From: RGIG2945 sp045540355 | Lineage (GTDB): Bacteria; Bacillota; Clostridia; Oscillospirales; Acutalibacteraceae | DNA length: 7,133 nucleotides | Direction: 5' to 3' | NCBI GenBank assembly: GCA_045540355.1 | Contig: JAZQHB010000043.1 | Span: 1 to 7,133, forward strand | Part shown: positions 1 to 6,380 of the stretch, piece by piece | How the letters are laid out: each line of letters begins with the position of its first letter | Numbering within the stretch: the stretch's first letter is position 1 | Translations under genes and position numbers: made by a program | The notes under the pieces: model-generated | Seen by the model: only the letters and a program-made list of their open reading frames with translations | Told to the model about the DNA's origin: nothing | Databases searched by the model: none

Positions 1-315
1 TGGAAAGAAGGTCTTGAACTTATAAAAGACGATAAAAACAAGGAAATCCGCATAATGGCAGAGGCAGGATACAGCCTTTTTAGAGCGTCGCTTAATCATA
101 CTAAATTTGTTCGTTTGCGTAATGGCGGAGCTTCGGAAAAGGAACTTTACGAAGTGGTTCTTGATGAGAAAGAAAATGCTATGAATATGCTTCGCCTGAT
201 GAATATGAATTCTGCAATCGGCTTTGAAGCGGCAAACCACTATTATTTCAGCAGATTTGCTATTTGTGAAAAAGTGATTAATTGTGATTATTTATTAGAG
301 AAGTACAGTAAATAA
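1..315 (+). CDS. C-terminal 104 residues of a larger protein, family not certain (5' end outside window)
   Basis: The frame is open from the first base (it begins W-K-E-G-L-E-L) to TAA at 313-315, so this is the tail of a gene that starts left of the window. The ATG at 55 is inside the frame, has no ribosome binding site, and should not be taken as the start. The fragment is mostly alpha-helical and soluble, with no membrane segment. Its end has the conserved-looking string IGFEAANHYYFSR followed by EKVINCDYLLEKY. From memory this resembles the C-termini of large uncharacterised clostridial proteins, some annotated as glycoside-hydrolase-like, but the catalytic part is not visible and I do not claim that function. 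It converges with the minus-strand operon that fills the rest of the window. Coding is secure; identity is not. Confidence 0.75.
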   Translation, partial: WKEGLELIKDDKNKEIRIMAEAGYSLFRASLNHTKFVRLRNGGASEKELYEVVLDEKENAMNMLRLMNMNSAIGFEAANHYYFSRFAICEKVINCDYLLEKYSK

Positions 316-402
316 AAACACGAGTTTTTACATCTGCTCCTCATATACATATGATATGTAACAAACTGAGGTCTTTGGAAGCCGCATAAATTGGGCATTT
401 TA

Positions 403-429
403 AAAGCACAGCCACGAGGGCTGTGCTTT
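403..429. terminator. Stem-loop between convergent genes, probable bidirectional terminator
   Basis: An 11-bp perfect stem, AAAGCACAGCC paired with GGCTGTGCTTT, closes a 5-base loop (ACGAG). It lies 87 bases after the plus-strand gene ends and 61 bases after the minus-strand operon ends. Read on the minus strand the stem runs into TTTT; read on the plus strand it runs into TTTA. The T tracts are short, so termination is somewhat better supported for the minus-strand operon. Its position between convergent genes fits a shared terminator. Confidence 0.75.
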
Positions 430-490
430 AGCTATATTGTAGGCAATACAATCCATAGAGTTTTTCTAATTTCAAAAAACTTATAATATT

Positions 491-865
491 TTATAACACA
501 TAGTTTTTATTGCATATGTGACACTGGTAATGTTCATCATAACTGACCTCAGTTTTCTTTCCTGCATATTTATTTATCACCAAAGCAATATACGGTTTCA
601 TACACATATCATAGTAAATCATGTATGTATCATCACTGCTGCGATATACAACTCTACCTCTAGGATAATAGTCAAAGTCCACACCATATTTTCTCTCATA
701 ATTATTATTCCAAACATCATAATGACTGTGTGGAAAGTTTGAAAATATACCATATGGTTCACTTTCTTCAAGAGTGCATCCATGAAATAACAATTCGCCG
801 TTTACACAGAAAAACAAAGCAGGGCCTATTTGTGATTTTTTAATTTCATTTATTTTCATTCTCAT
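491..865 (-). CDS. Uncharacterised 124-residue protein with YPRGRV motif and C-terminal CxxC
   Basis: I do not recognise a named family. The protein looks soluble, with no signal peptide or membrane helix, and is rich in Tyr, Asp and His. Visible landmarks are HSHYDVW (about 46-52), YGVDFDYYPRGRVVY (about 60-74), a hydrophobic IYYDMCM segment (83-89), and a C-terminal HYQCHIC (113-119) whose two Cys could help bind a metal. The alternation of short strands suggests a compact alpha/beta fold. The first ATG (865) lies only 2 bases after AAAGAG, while the third codon, ATG at 859, has 8 bases of spacing; 859 is probably the true start, giving 122 residues. It follows the JAB peptidase gene by about 50 bases with no convincing promoter between, so it is probably the last gene of the operon. 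Partner, substrate or inhibitor of the peptidase are all possible, but only by context. Confidence 0.75.
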   Translation of the reverse strand: MRMKINEIKKSQIGPALFFCVNGELLFHGCTLEESEPYGIFSNFPHSHYDVWNNNYERKYGVDFDYYPRGRVVYRSSDDTYMIYYDMCMKPYIALVINKYAGKKTEVSYDEHYQCHICNKNYVL

Positions 866-867
866 TT

Positions 868-873
868 CTCTTT
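868..873 (-). promoter_or_regulatory. Ribosome binding site that favours the ATG at 859
   Basis: AAAGAG on the minus strand lies 2 bases before the first ATG (865) and 8 bases before the in-frame third codon ATG (859). The spacing favours 859. Confidence 0.45.
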
Positions 874-912
874 ATCAAACAATTTTTATCACTGATACTC
901 AATACTAGAATT

Positions 913-1338
913 TTAAATTATGTCATACTGTATTTTTTTGCACGAGTCCATTTTTAATTCAAAAACCGATAAATTATGATGTACTGTATCTGTATCGACA
1001 AGAAGCATATAAATACTATCCATATTCATACTTTTCAAAATTTGCCTTCCATAATCAATGTCGGAAGAAGATAATTTGTTTCGTCCCAACAAATGACTAT
1101 GTATCATTCCGCAAAATTGAATATTTTTATCGCTCCACTCAATCAACACTTTATTTAAAGTGTTGATGTCGGGGATATAATATTCTGTTGAATTTTCAAT
1201 ACCTTTGTCAAAAACATATTCAGAAATAACAGTATCTCTTTTCATTCCAAGAATACCGCCACATTCAGGAATGGTCGAAGCTATCGTTTTCACGATAGCT
1301 TCATAACATTTTTCGGTAATATGTAACACCTTATTCAC
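913..1338 (-). CDS. JAB/JAMM (MPN+) zinc metallopeptidase domain protein
   Basis: A single-domain JAB protein of about 141 residues, the usual length for stand-alone prokaryotic JAB domains. Counting from GTG 1338, the full JAMM signature is present: Glu25 in IPECGGILG, then His80-Ser-His82, Ser90 and Asp93, which fits HxHx7SxxD. In this family the two His and the Asp bind zinc and the Glu is the general base, so the enzyme should be active. Relatives cleave isopeptide or peptide bonds (ubiquitin-like tags, Cys-carrier proteins, cell-wall peptides); the substrate here is unknown. No signal peptide is seen, so it is expected in the cytoplasm. The frame is open back to a GTG at 1446, but those extra 36 codons overlap the Cys-rich gene and look like its out-of-frame shadow. 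I prefer GTG 1338, which overlaps the preceding stop as GTGAATAA and suggests translational coupling; GTG 1329 is an alternative. No in-frame ATG precedes the catalytic Glu. Confidence 0.88.
   Translation of the reverse strand: MNKVLHITEKCYEAIVKTIASTIPECGGILGMKRDTVISEYVFDKGIENSTEYYIPDINTLNKVLIEWSDKNIQFCGMIHSHLLGRNKLSSSDIDYGRQILKSMNMDSIYMLLVDTDTVHHNLSVFELKMDSCKKIQYDII
1142..1167. repeat. 26-base near-perfect palindrome inside the JAB gene
   Basis: ATCAACACTTTA and TAAAGTGTTGAT are exact reverse complements separated by TT (12-base arms, or an 11-bp stem with a 4-base loop in RNA). It lies in codons for the stretch INTLNKVLI and is not at a gene end, so it is not an ordinary terminator. Confidence 0.6.
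1277..1302. repeat. 26-base stem-loop with GAAA loop inside the JAB gene
   Basis: The 11-base arms (plus strand GAAGCTATCGT and ACGATAGCTTC) are exact reverse complements around 4 bases. Read in the mRNA sense the loop is GAAA, a GNRA-type tetraloop. The stem begins 36 bases inside the JAB frame from GTG 1338 and 28 bases after the stop of the Cys-rich gene. Confidence 0.6.
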
Positions 1339-1507
1339 AACACTCGTGCCACTCGTTGGGGTCAACGCTTTTTCTTTTGTAGTTACAATAGTACCAACCA
1401 TCATTGTATGGTTCGCTGTACCTACAATTTTTGCAATACCCTGCACATAAAATTCCTTCGGGTAATAAATTGATGTTTTTCTCTTGTTTGTTTTCTTTGT
1501 TTTGCAT
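1331..1507 (-). CDS. Small Cys-rich, probable zinc-ribbon protein (58 residues)
   Basis: This short frame begins with ATG at 1507, 8 bases after AAAGGAG, the best ribosome binding site between the SLH and JAB genes, and ends with TAA at 1331-1333. The N-terminus is polar and rich in Lys, Asn and Gln, with no signal peptide. The second half has the pattern CAGYCKNCRYSE (residues 21-32), then GWYYC (Cys41) and WHECCE at the end (Cys56, Cys57). The CxxC pair plus later Cys suits a small structural zinc site, as in many short zinc-ribbon proteins of Firmicutes and their phages. Only the metal site is inferred; the function is unknown. It starts 36 bases after the SLH gene stops, and its stop overlaps the proposed JAB start by 8 bases, so the two are probably co-translated. 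It could be an adaptor or a substrate for the peptidase, by context only. Confidence 0.75.
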   Translation of the reverse strand: MQNKENKQEKNINLLPEGILCAGYCKNCRYSEPYNDGWYYCNYKRKSVDPNEWHECCE

Positions 1508-1515
1508 TTTTAACG

Positions 1516-1522
1516 CTCCTTT
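1516..1522 (-). promoter_or_regulatory. Ribosome binding site of the Cys-rich small gene
   Basis: AAAGGAG on the minus strand stands 8 bases before ATG 1507. It is the main reason to read the Cys-rich frame here and not the N-terminal extension of the JAB frame, whose GTG at 1446 has no comparable site. Confidence 0.75.
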
Positions 1523-1543
1523 ATAAATTGTTTATTTTTCATT

Positions 1544-4500
1544 TTATACAAATCTTCCGGGAACATCAAAGGTTTGTTCTCCCTCAGAATATAGGGCTTC
1601 AGTAAGTTCATTTTTTAGTCTTTTTACTTCTTTCGCCCAATTCACTAATATTTCATTATCGCTAATTACCAACGAATCAAGCAAGCTTGATGAAGTTCCA
1701 CACAAGAAACTTGCTATATCATATGACATTGAAGAAATACCATACTTCCCCAAAACATCTCCTGTTAATGCAGATATAATCGGACCGAAAGCAGATTTTG
1801 CGGATTGTAATAATGCGTCGCCAAAATGTTCTGGACATTTTTCTGCAAAATATGAAAATGCCATTAAGATTGTTGCACTATCTATCTTTGCTTCATAATA
1901 TAGAGTTAAATATTCAATCGCTCGTTCCCTTGTCATAGTATTTCTATCTACCCCAGCGTGAAGACTAATAAATTTAGAATATGAAATTGTACCAGAATTG
2001 CTTAACAATAAAAATACTAAATCACCTTCTGTATCACAATTTTGTTTAATTTTGTCTGAAAGTGCATTAAGAGTCGTAGAAACTGACGCTTCCACACCGG
2101 TTACATTGCCAGCACAAAGAGAGCCTATAGTTATAGTAAGCCCAGTAAGAAATCCCTCTATCTGATATACTTTTTCAACATTTGTTGCTTTACCATATGC
2201 TTCTTTTGCACCTTCGTGACAATTAATATATTCATTCAATCTTGTTTGTAGATAAGTATATCCTCCCAAATCTTCTATGCTGTCATAGAGAATCTGTGCT
2301 TTTCTTACAACGGCATCATTTGAATATAAATTACCATTAATTATAGTTGCATTTCTAACTGGGTCTGGAACAAACTCCCAACTTTTTATAGTATGATTAG
2401 TAATCATAGCAAGGTCATGTACATTTATTAATACCATGTCATTATAATCAGCTAATTGAATTTTGTTTTTGCGAAAATAATTTTTGTATTCTGAGTTTGC
2501 AAGCAAAACGCCATTTTGGGTTAGTTTAATATCAAATTCATATGGAGGATAACTATTACGCTTTATGGTAAAATCATAATCAACTCTTAACGATTTCCCA
2601 CCATTAGTTATATTTGAATCCCATATCTGCAAACTTCCTTTTAAATTACTATCTTTTGATTTGTTATCATACCCTCCAAAAGCAGAGAAAGCTTTAGAAG
2701 TGTCTACATAATGATAACCGTCAGAAAATCTATAAGCATATAACTCAATTCCATTTATCGTATATATTTTATCTGCCTTAACCACATCATTTGTATCCTT
2801 ATTCAAAGCATTATAAAACATTTGTGCAACATCAGCACGAGAAGCATTCCGTTTATAGTTACCATTTATAGCAGATGTTAATTTAAAGAAATTATTTTTG
2901 TTAGCTACGGTTATATATCCACCACCTGACCAACCGCCATTTTGTTCTGCTGTATCTTTCCAGCCTTTAATACATACCAACATTTTTGCAGCTTCTTCAA
3001 ATGTAACATTATCACTTGGAGCAAAATTGCTATTTCCTTTTCCGCTTATGATTTGTTTATTATAGGCAGCCATAATGAATGTTCGTGCCCAATGGTCTTT
3101 TGGCACATCCTTGAATTCACCTTGTACTGCTCCTGTTTCAACAGAACTTAAATCAAAAGCAAAATAAAGCATTTTCACAAATTCTGCTCTTGTAATAGAA
3201 TCATTAGGTCTGAATTTTCCTGTTCCATCTCCTGCAAGTATCCCATCGAGCGAAAGTTGTTTTATTGCATTATAATTTTTATGGTTAGAAGGAACATCAT
3301 CGTAAGTGCCTTTCTCTCTAACAATGGTAAAATTACTTTCAACAGCAGTATAACTATTCCCCATCGTATCAACAACGGTAACTTTATATGTATATTCACC
3401 GGGTATTAATATTCCAAAATTCACTTCCGAGTCATAATCTTTAATGTTAAATTGGGTGGGATTTTTTGCTGTTTGATTATAATTTTTCAAGTGAACAATG
3501 TCTAATACGCTGTTTTCGTTTCCTTTTGTAAAAATAACGATTTTTGCTTCCGCTATCGGATAAGCCGAGCCAACGACACCTTTTACAGTAAATCCCTTTT
3601 TATAAGTTAGCTCTCCGGTTGGTTTAGTAACGCCTGTTACAGAAAATCCCGACTTAGCAACAGTATATTTTTGTGATTTATATGCGGCTTTTTCTCCATT
3701 AGAGGAATACGTTTGAATTTCACAAGTATAAGTATAGTTTTCTTCCAATTTGTCAGATTCTATAATTATTTCGCCATTTAAATCATAAACTTTTTCATTA
3801 TAAATTGTCTTACCTTTGGAATCTGTTACAACAACTGTCGCATATCCAAAATCATCACCTGTAAATTCGTATTTAAAGACAAGTCCCTTATCTTCAAGCT
3901 CTGCGTTTAAGGATTTAACCAAAACAGGGATAGTTCCGTCTGTACTGAAATATATTTCATCACCTTTGCCAATAAGTTTCTTATCATTAGATGAATTGTT
4001 ATATGTACCTATCCAAGCCTTATATTGATGTTTTGCCTTGAGCTTTGAAGATTTTATCTTATAACTTGTTACCGATACGATTTCATTTTTTACAATAAAA
4101 CTGTTGTCTGTTGTATCTTTGATTGTCAATTCAAAGCAAGTATCAACATCAGATTTTTTCCATTTTATTGTTAAGTCTTTTTTATAGTTTATTATATCAT
4201 TATTTTCAGGGGAAGAAAACACAGCTTCTACCGTTGCAGTTTCAATTTCTTTTTCTTCTTCCTCTGTATAAATATAAATAGTATTACCTTTTCCTACAGC
4301 TTCTGAAGCATTAGAATTAATGTATGTTCCTAGCCATAACTTATATTCTTTTCCAAAATCTAATGTGTTGGCACTAATAGAATAAGAGCCCCCGCTAATC
4401 ACTTTGTTTTTTATAATACTTTTATTGGTGTCAGTATCAACAACTGAAAGTTTATAGCAAAAAACAGAATTTGTATCTGAGACTTTTAGTGTAAGTTTCT

Positions 4501-5680
4501 TTGAAGCATCAATTGTAGCTCCGTCAGTAGGATATGAAAATCTTGCTTCGGTATAGTCTACTTCATTCATATTGATATATATTTCATCGGAACTGCCAAT
4601 TTTGCTTTCATCAGCATAAGTTGTTAAAGAAACTTTATATCTATGTTCAGATGTAAATGTATTTGCTTTTATGCTATATGATGTACTACTTGTATATTCA
4701 TTTTTTACGATATATTCACCTGTAACATCATCTTTTATTGTAAGGCAATATTCTAATTCTGATGCAGGATTATTCCACTTTATTGTAATCTTCTTAGTAG
4801 GATCAAGCCATTCTTTATTTGATGGTGCAGAAATCTTTGCAGCTTCATAAGAAGGTGTTTCTGGTGTTTCAACATCAACTACAGGTCTTTCGGGTTTGTT
4901 GTCTTCTCCACCTGTTGTATCAACTACAGGTCTTTCAGGTCTATCACTTCCGCTAGTTGTATCTACAACAGGTCTTTGTGGTGGCTCATTTACAGTAGCT
5001 TTTTCTGTTTTAAATTCAATACTATTACCTGCTCCGAGCTGCTTCTTTTCAACAGATGCTTTTTTGTATGTGCCAACCCACGCTTTATAAGAATGTCCTT
5101 CTGTTAGCAAACTGCTTTTAATTGTGTAAGATGTTTTTGTTAAGCCGGATTCATTTACAATAGTTTTTCCGCTTGTTGTGTCCTTGACTGTCAAATTATA
5201 TGCAAGGTCACTATTTCCGTTTAAGGTAATTTTTAAATCTTTATCGGCAGAAATCTCTTGGTTGTTTCTCGGATATGAAAAATCCGCTTCCTGATAAACT
5301 TTTTGTGAAGAATTTCTGTCATTTACACTAATGGTTATCGAATCCCCACGCCCAACAGAAGTAGCACCATCGTATGTGCCAACCCATATTACATATCTTT
5401 CCTCAAAATCAAGAACATTTGATTTTATTGAATATGAACTGCCGCTTACCTTTTCATTCTGAACAATATATTTCCCTGTGCGTTCATTTTTGATTGTTAC
5501 TCTGTAGTTCAATCCTGAAGATGGTGTTGTCCATTTTATAGTTGTAGTTTTATAAGGGTCTATCCACTCGCCATTACTTGGCGAGGTTATTTTTGCCTCG
5601 TTTTCTCCGAGAGCAAGGGAAACTACCCCATTACAGAGAATAATGGATAAAACAAGCAATAAACTAATTATTTTTTTCAT
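1544..5680 (-). CDS. Secreted S-layer homology (SLH) protein with tandem Ig-like modules and a helical C-terminal domain
   Basis: A 1378-residue exported protein. Residues 1-23 are a Sec signal peptide (MKKII, a hydrophobic core, likely cleavage after SLA). Five related beta-sandwich modules of about 95 residues follow, near 29-120, 131-226, 281-372, 378-472 and 485-580, each with a K-x-L/I-T-I-K strand, an IVKNE-like strand, and a YKxWxGTY signature before a G-K/R-G-x-x-I end. A Pro-rich linker (about 228-280) separates modules 2 and 3. A diverged module (585-676) and another Ig-like domain (678-788) come next. Three SLH repeats span about 791-962: the first has the classical TRAE (830-833), the second has TFEE, the third SRAD. 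SLH domains normally bind pyruvylated secondary wall polymers, so the protein should sit on the cell wall. Residues 965-1117 resemble divergent copper-amine-oxidase N-terminal-like domains (a structural name, not an activity). The last 260 residues are mainly helical and unrecognised. The start is supported by AAGGA 6 bases upstream. A structural, adhesive or substrate-binding surface role is inferred. Confidence 0.93.
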   Translation of the reverse strand: MKKIISLLLVLSIILCNGVVSLALGENEAKITSPSNGEWIDPYKTTTIKWTTPSSGLNYRVTIKNERTGKYIVQNEKVSGSSYSIKSNVLDFEERYVIWVGTYDGATSVGRGDSITISVNDRNSSQKVYQEADFSYPRNNQEISADKDLKITLNGNSDLAYNLTVKDTTSGKTIVNESGLTKTSYTIKSSLLTEGHSYKAWVGTYKKASVEKKQLGAGNSIEFKTEKATVNEPPQRPVVDTTSGSDRPERPVVDTTGGEDNKPERPVVDVETPETPSYEAAKISAPSNKEWLDPTKKITIKWNNPASELEYCLTIKDDVTGEYIVKNEYTSSTSYSIKANTFTSEHRYKVSLTTYADESKIGSSDEIYINMNEVDYTEARFSYPTDGATIDASKKLTLKVSDTNSVFCYKLSVVDTDTNKSIIKNKVISGGSYSISANTLDFGKEYKLWLGTYINSNASEAVGKGNTIYIYTEEEEKEIETATVEAVFSSPENNDIINYKKDLTIKWKKSDVDTCFELTIKDTTDNSFIVKNEIVSVTSYKIKSSKLKAKHQYKAWIGTYNNSSNDKKLIGKGDEIYFSTDGTIPVLVKSLNAELEDKGLVFKYEFTGDDFGYATVVVTDSKGKTIYNEKVYDLNGEIIIESDKLEENYTYTCEIQTYSSNGEKAAYKSQKYTVAKSGFSVTGVTKPTGELTYKKGFTVKGVVGSAYPIAEAKIVIFTKGNENSVLDIVHLKNYNQTAKNPTQFNIKDYDSEVNFGILIPGEYTYKVTVVDTMGNSYTAVESNFTIVREKGTYDDVPSNHKNYNAIKQLSLDGILAGDGTGKFRPNDSITRAEFVKMLYFAFDLSSVETGAVQGEFKDVPKDHWARTFIMAAYNKQIISGKGNSNFAPSDNVTFEEAAKMLVCIKGWKDTAEQNGGWSGGGYITVANKNNFFKLTSAINGNYKRNASRADVAQMFYNALNKDTNDVVKADKIYTINGIELYAYRFSDGYHYVDTSKAFSAFGGYDNKSKDSNLKGSLQIWDSNITNGGKSLRVDYDFTIKRNSYPPYEFDIKLTQNGVLLANSEYKNYFRKNKIQLADYNDMVLINVHDLAMITNHTIKSWEFVPDPVRNATIINGNLYSNDAVVRKAQILYDSIEDLGGYTYLQTRLNEYINCHEGAKEAYGKATNVEKVYQIEGFLTGLTITIGSLCAGNVTGVEASVSTTLNALSDKIKQNCDTEGDLVFLLLSNSGTISYSKFISLHAGVDRNTMTRERAIEYLTLYYEAKIDSATILMAFSYFAEKCPEHFGDALLQSAKSAFGPIISALTGDVLGKYGISSMSYDIASFLCGTSSSLLDSLVISDNEILVNWAKEVKRLKNELTEALYSEGEQTFDVPGRFV
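4868..4981 (-). repeat. Tandem RPVVDTT-type repeats encoding a Pro-rich linker
   Basis: Three copies of the heptad-like unit RPVVD(TT/VE) occur at about residues 236, 250 and 265 of the SLH protein, spaced by acidic or Gly/Ser-rich stretches. The DNA copies (plus strand ACAACAGGTCTTT or ACTACAGGTCTTT) are nearly identical, so copy number may vary between strains. The unit would form an extended linker between two blocks of Ig-like modules. Confidence 0.75.
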
Positions 5681-5686
5681 TTTCTT

Positions 5687-5691
5687 TCCTT
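5687..5691 (-). promoter_or_regulatory. Ribosome binding site of the SLH gene
   Basis: AAGGA in a purine-rich run lies 6 bases before the ATG at 5680, which is followed directly by a typical signal peptide. Confidence 0.65.
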
Positions 5692-5753
5692 CTTTCTTTT
5701 ATTTTATAGGTGAATATTATTATATTTGATTAATTTACCTGTTCATCCAACGA

Positions 5754-5767
5754 CAAACAATCGTTTG
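5754..5767. repeat. Small dyad at the predicted transcription start
   Basis: CAAAC and GTTTG are inverted around AATC. The dyad overlaps the start point expected from the -10 box at 5772-5777, where an operator could sit. Arms of only 5 bases make this weak. Confidence 0.25.
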
Positions 5768-5771
5768 CCAT

Positions 5772-5800
5772 ATTGTAACATATATTACATCAAAGCACAA
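5772..5800 (-). promoter_or_regulatory. Predicted sigma-A-type promoter of the SLH/JAB operon
   Basis: On the minus strand TTGTGC (5800-5795) and TACAAT (5777-5772) are separated by exactly 17 bases. TACAAT matches 5 of 6 consensus bases and is preceded by TG plus one base, an extended -10. The -35 matches only TTG. It lies in the gap between the flavin reductase and SLH genes and predicts a leader of roughly 85 bases. No terminator is seen after the flavin reductase gene, so some readthrough from upstream is possible. Confidence 0.55.
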
Positions 5801-5812
5801 TAGTTTTTCATT

Positions 5813-6373
5813 TTATTTCAACTTCATCCCATCACTAAATGCTTTGCCAACCACATCACCAAATTTACGATAAGTATGATGCACCGGATCGTAGGTAATA
5901 GGACTGAATTTATTCAAATCAATTATGCCATTATCATCAAGTATTCTTTCATCAGCACAGACATTTACGATTTCGCCCACAAGTCTGCAAGTTTCTTCGT
6001 CGTAGCTGATAAGCTTACATTCCAAAGCCATAGGCAGTTCATCAAAAAGCGGAGCATTTACAAACTCACTCTTTGTAGTATGCCAACCTGCTTTTTCTAT
6101 TTTATCAGCCTCTTTATTACCAGAAACAATACCAACATAATCACAAGCAACAACATTTTCTGCATCTGCAATGCTTACTGTAAATGCACCTGTTTTAACA
6201 ACATTCTTTGCTGTCTTGTGTCCGTCATCCACACAAATAGAAATCTGTGTTTCTTCACTAATTCCGCCCCAAGCGGCATTCATCGCATTAGGTTTTCCAT
6301 CCTCGTCATATGTGCCGATAATGAGTACCGGCATCGGATATAAAATAGCTTTCGCTCCAAAATTCTTTCTCAT
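5813..6373 (-). CDS. Flavin reductase / flavoredoxin family protein (FMN-binding split barrel)
   Basis: About 186 residues, typical for this family. Proteins of this fold bind FMN and either reduce free flavin with NAD(P)H or carry electrons in the cytoplasm of anaerobes. Family features visible, numbered from the start at 6373: an N-terminal PMPVLIIGTYDEDGKPN (14-29) forming the first strands, NAAWGGISEE (32-41) where FMN contacts usually lie, then DDGHKTAKNVVKTGAFTVSI (49-68), matching the usual R/H-x-T-x-x-N-I-x-x-x-G-x-F-x-V-N/S region. The C-terminal part has PLFDELPMALEC and a late YDPVHHTYRKFG. The exact electron donor and acceptor cannot be read from sequence. The first ATG (6379) is one base from AGGAGGT, while ATG 6373 has 7 bases of spacing, so 6373 is preferred. 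The HipA-like gene ends 13 bases upstream of ATG 6379, so the two are probably co-transcribed; no functional link is evident. Confidence 0.92.
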   Translation of the reverse strand: MRKNFGAKAILYPMPVLIIGTYDEDGKPNAMNAAWGGISEETQISICVDDGHKTAKNVVKTGAFTVSIADAENVVACDYVGIVSGNKEADKIEKAGWHTTKSEFVNAPLFDELPMALECKLISYDEETCRLVGEIVNVCADERILDDNGIIDLNKFSPITYDPVHHTYRKFGDVVGKAFSDGMKLK

Positions 6374-6380
6374 AATCATT

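Noticed and set aside
518..742. Plus-strand 74-codon open frame opposite the 124-residue protein
   Set aside because: Its Ile-rich composition is what results from reading the opposite strand of this A+T-rich gene, and it lacks a ribosome binding site. The minus-strand frame has better composition, a start signal and operon context.
1331..1400. Programmed +1 frameshift at the A-rich run joining the Cys-rich frame to JAB
   Set aside because: A slip there would remove the last Cys residues of the Cys-rich protein, and the stem-loop at 1277-1302 is too far downstream to act as a usual stimulator. Overlapping, coupled genes explain the layout more simply.
1339..1446. N-terminal extension of the JAB protein from GTG 1446
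   Set aside because: It lies within the Cys-rich gene in another frame, has no ribosome binding site, and reads as low-complexity Thr/Val-rich sequence unlike a JAB domain.
1676..1691. Short palindrome ATCAAGC-AA-GCTTGAT in the SLH gene
   Set aside because: Seven-base arms with a 2-base centre are expected by chance at this length and composition, and it lies mid-gene with no context.
5876..6343. Plus-strand 155-codon open frame opposite the flavin reductase
   Set aside because: It is antisense to a clear family match, is rich in Ile/Phe/Cys/Thr as expected for a shadow frame, and has no good ribosome binding site.
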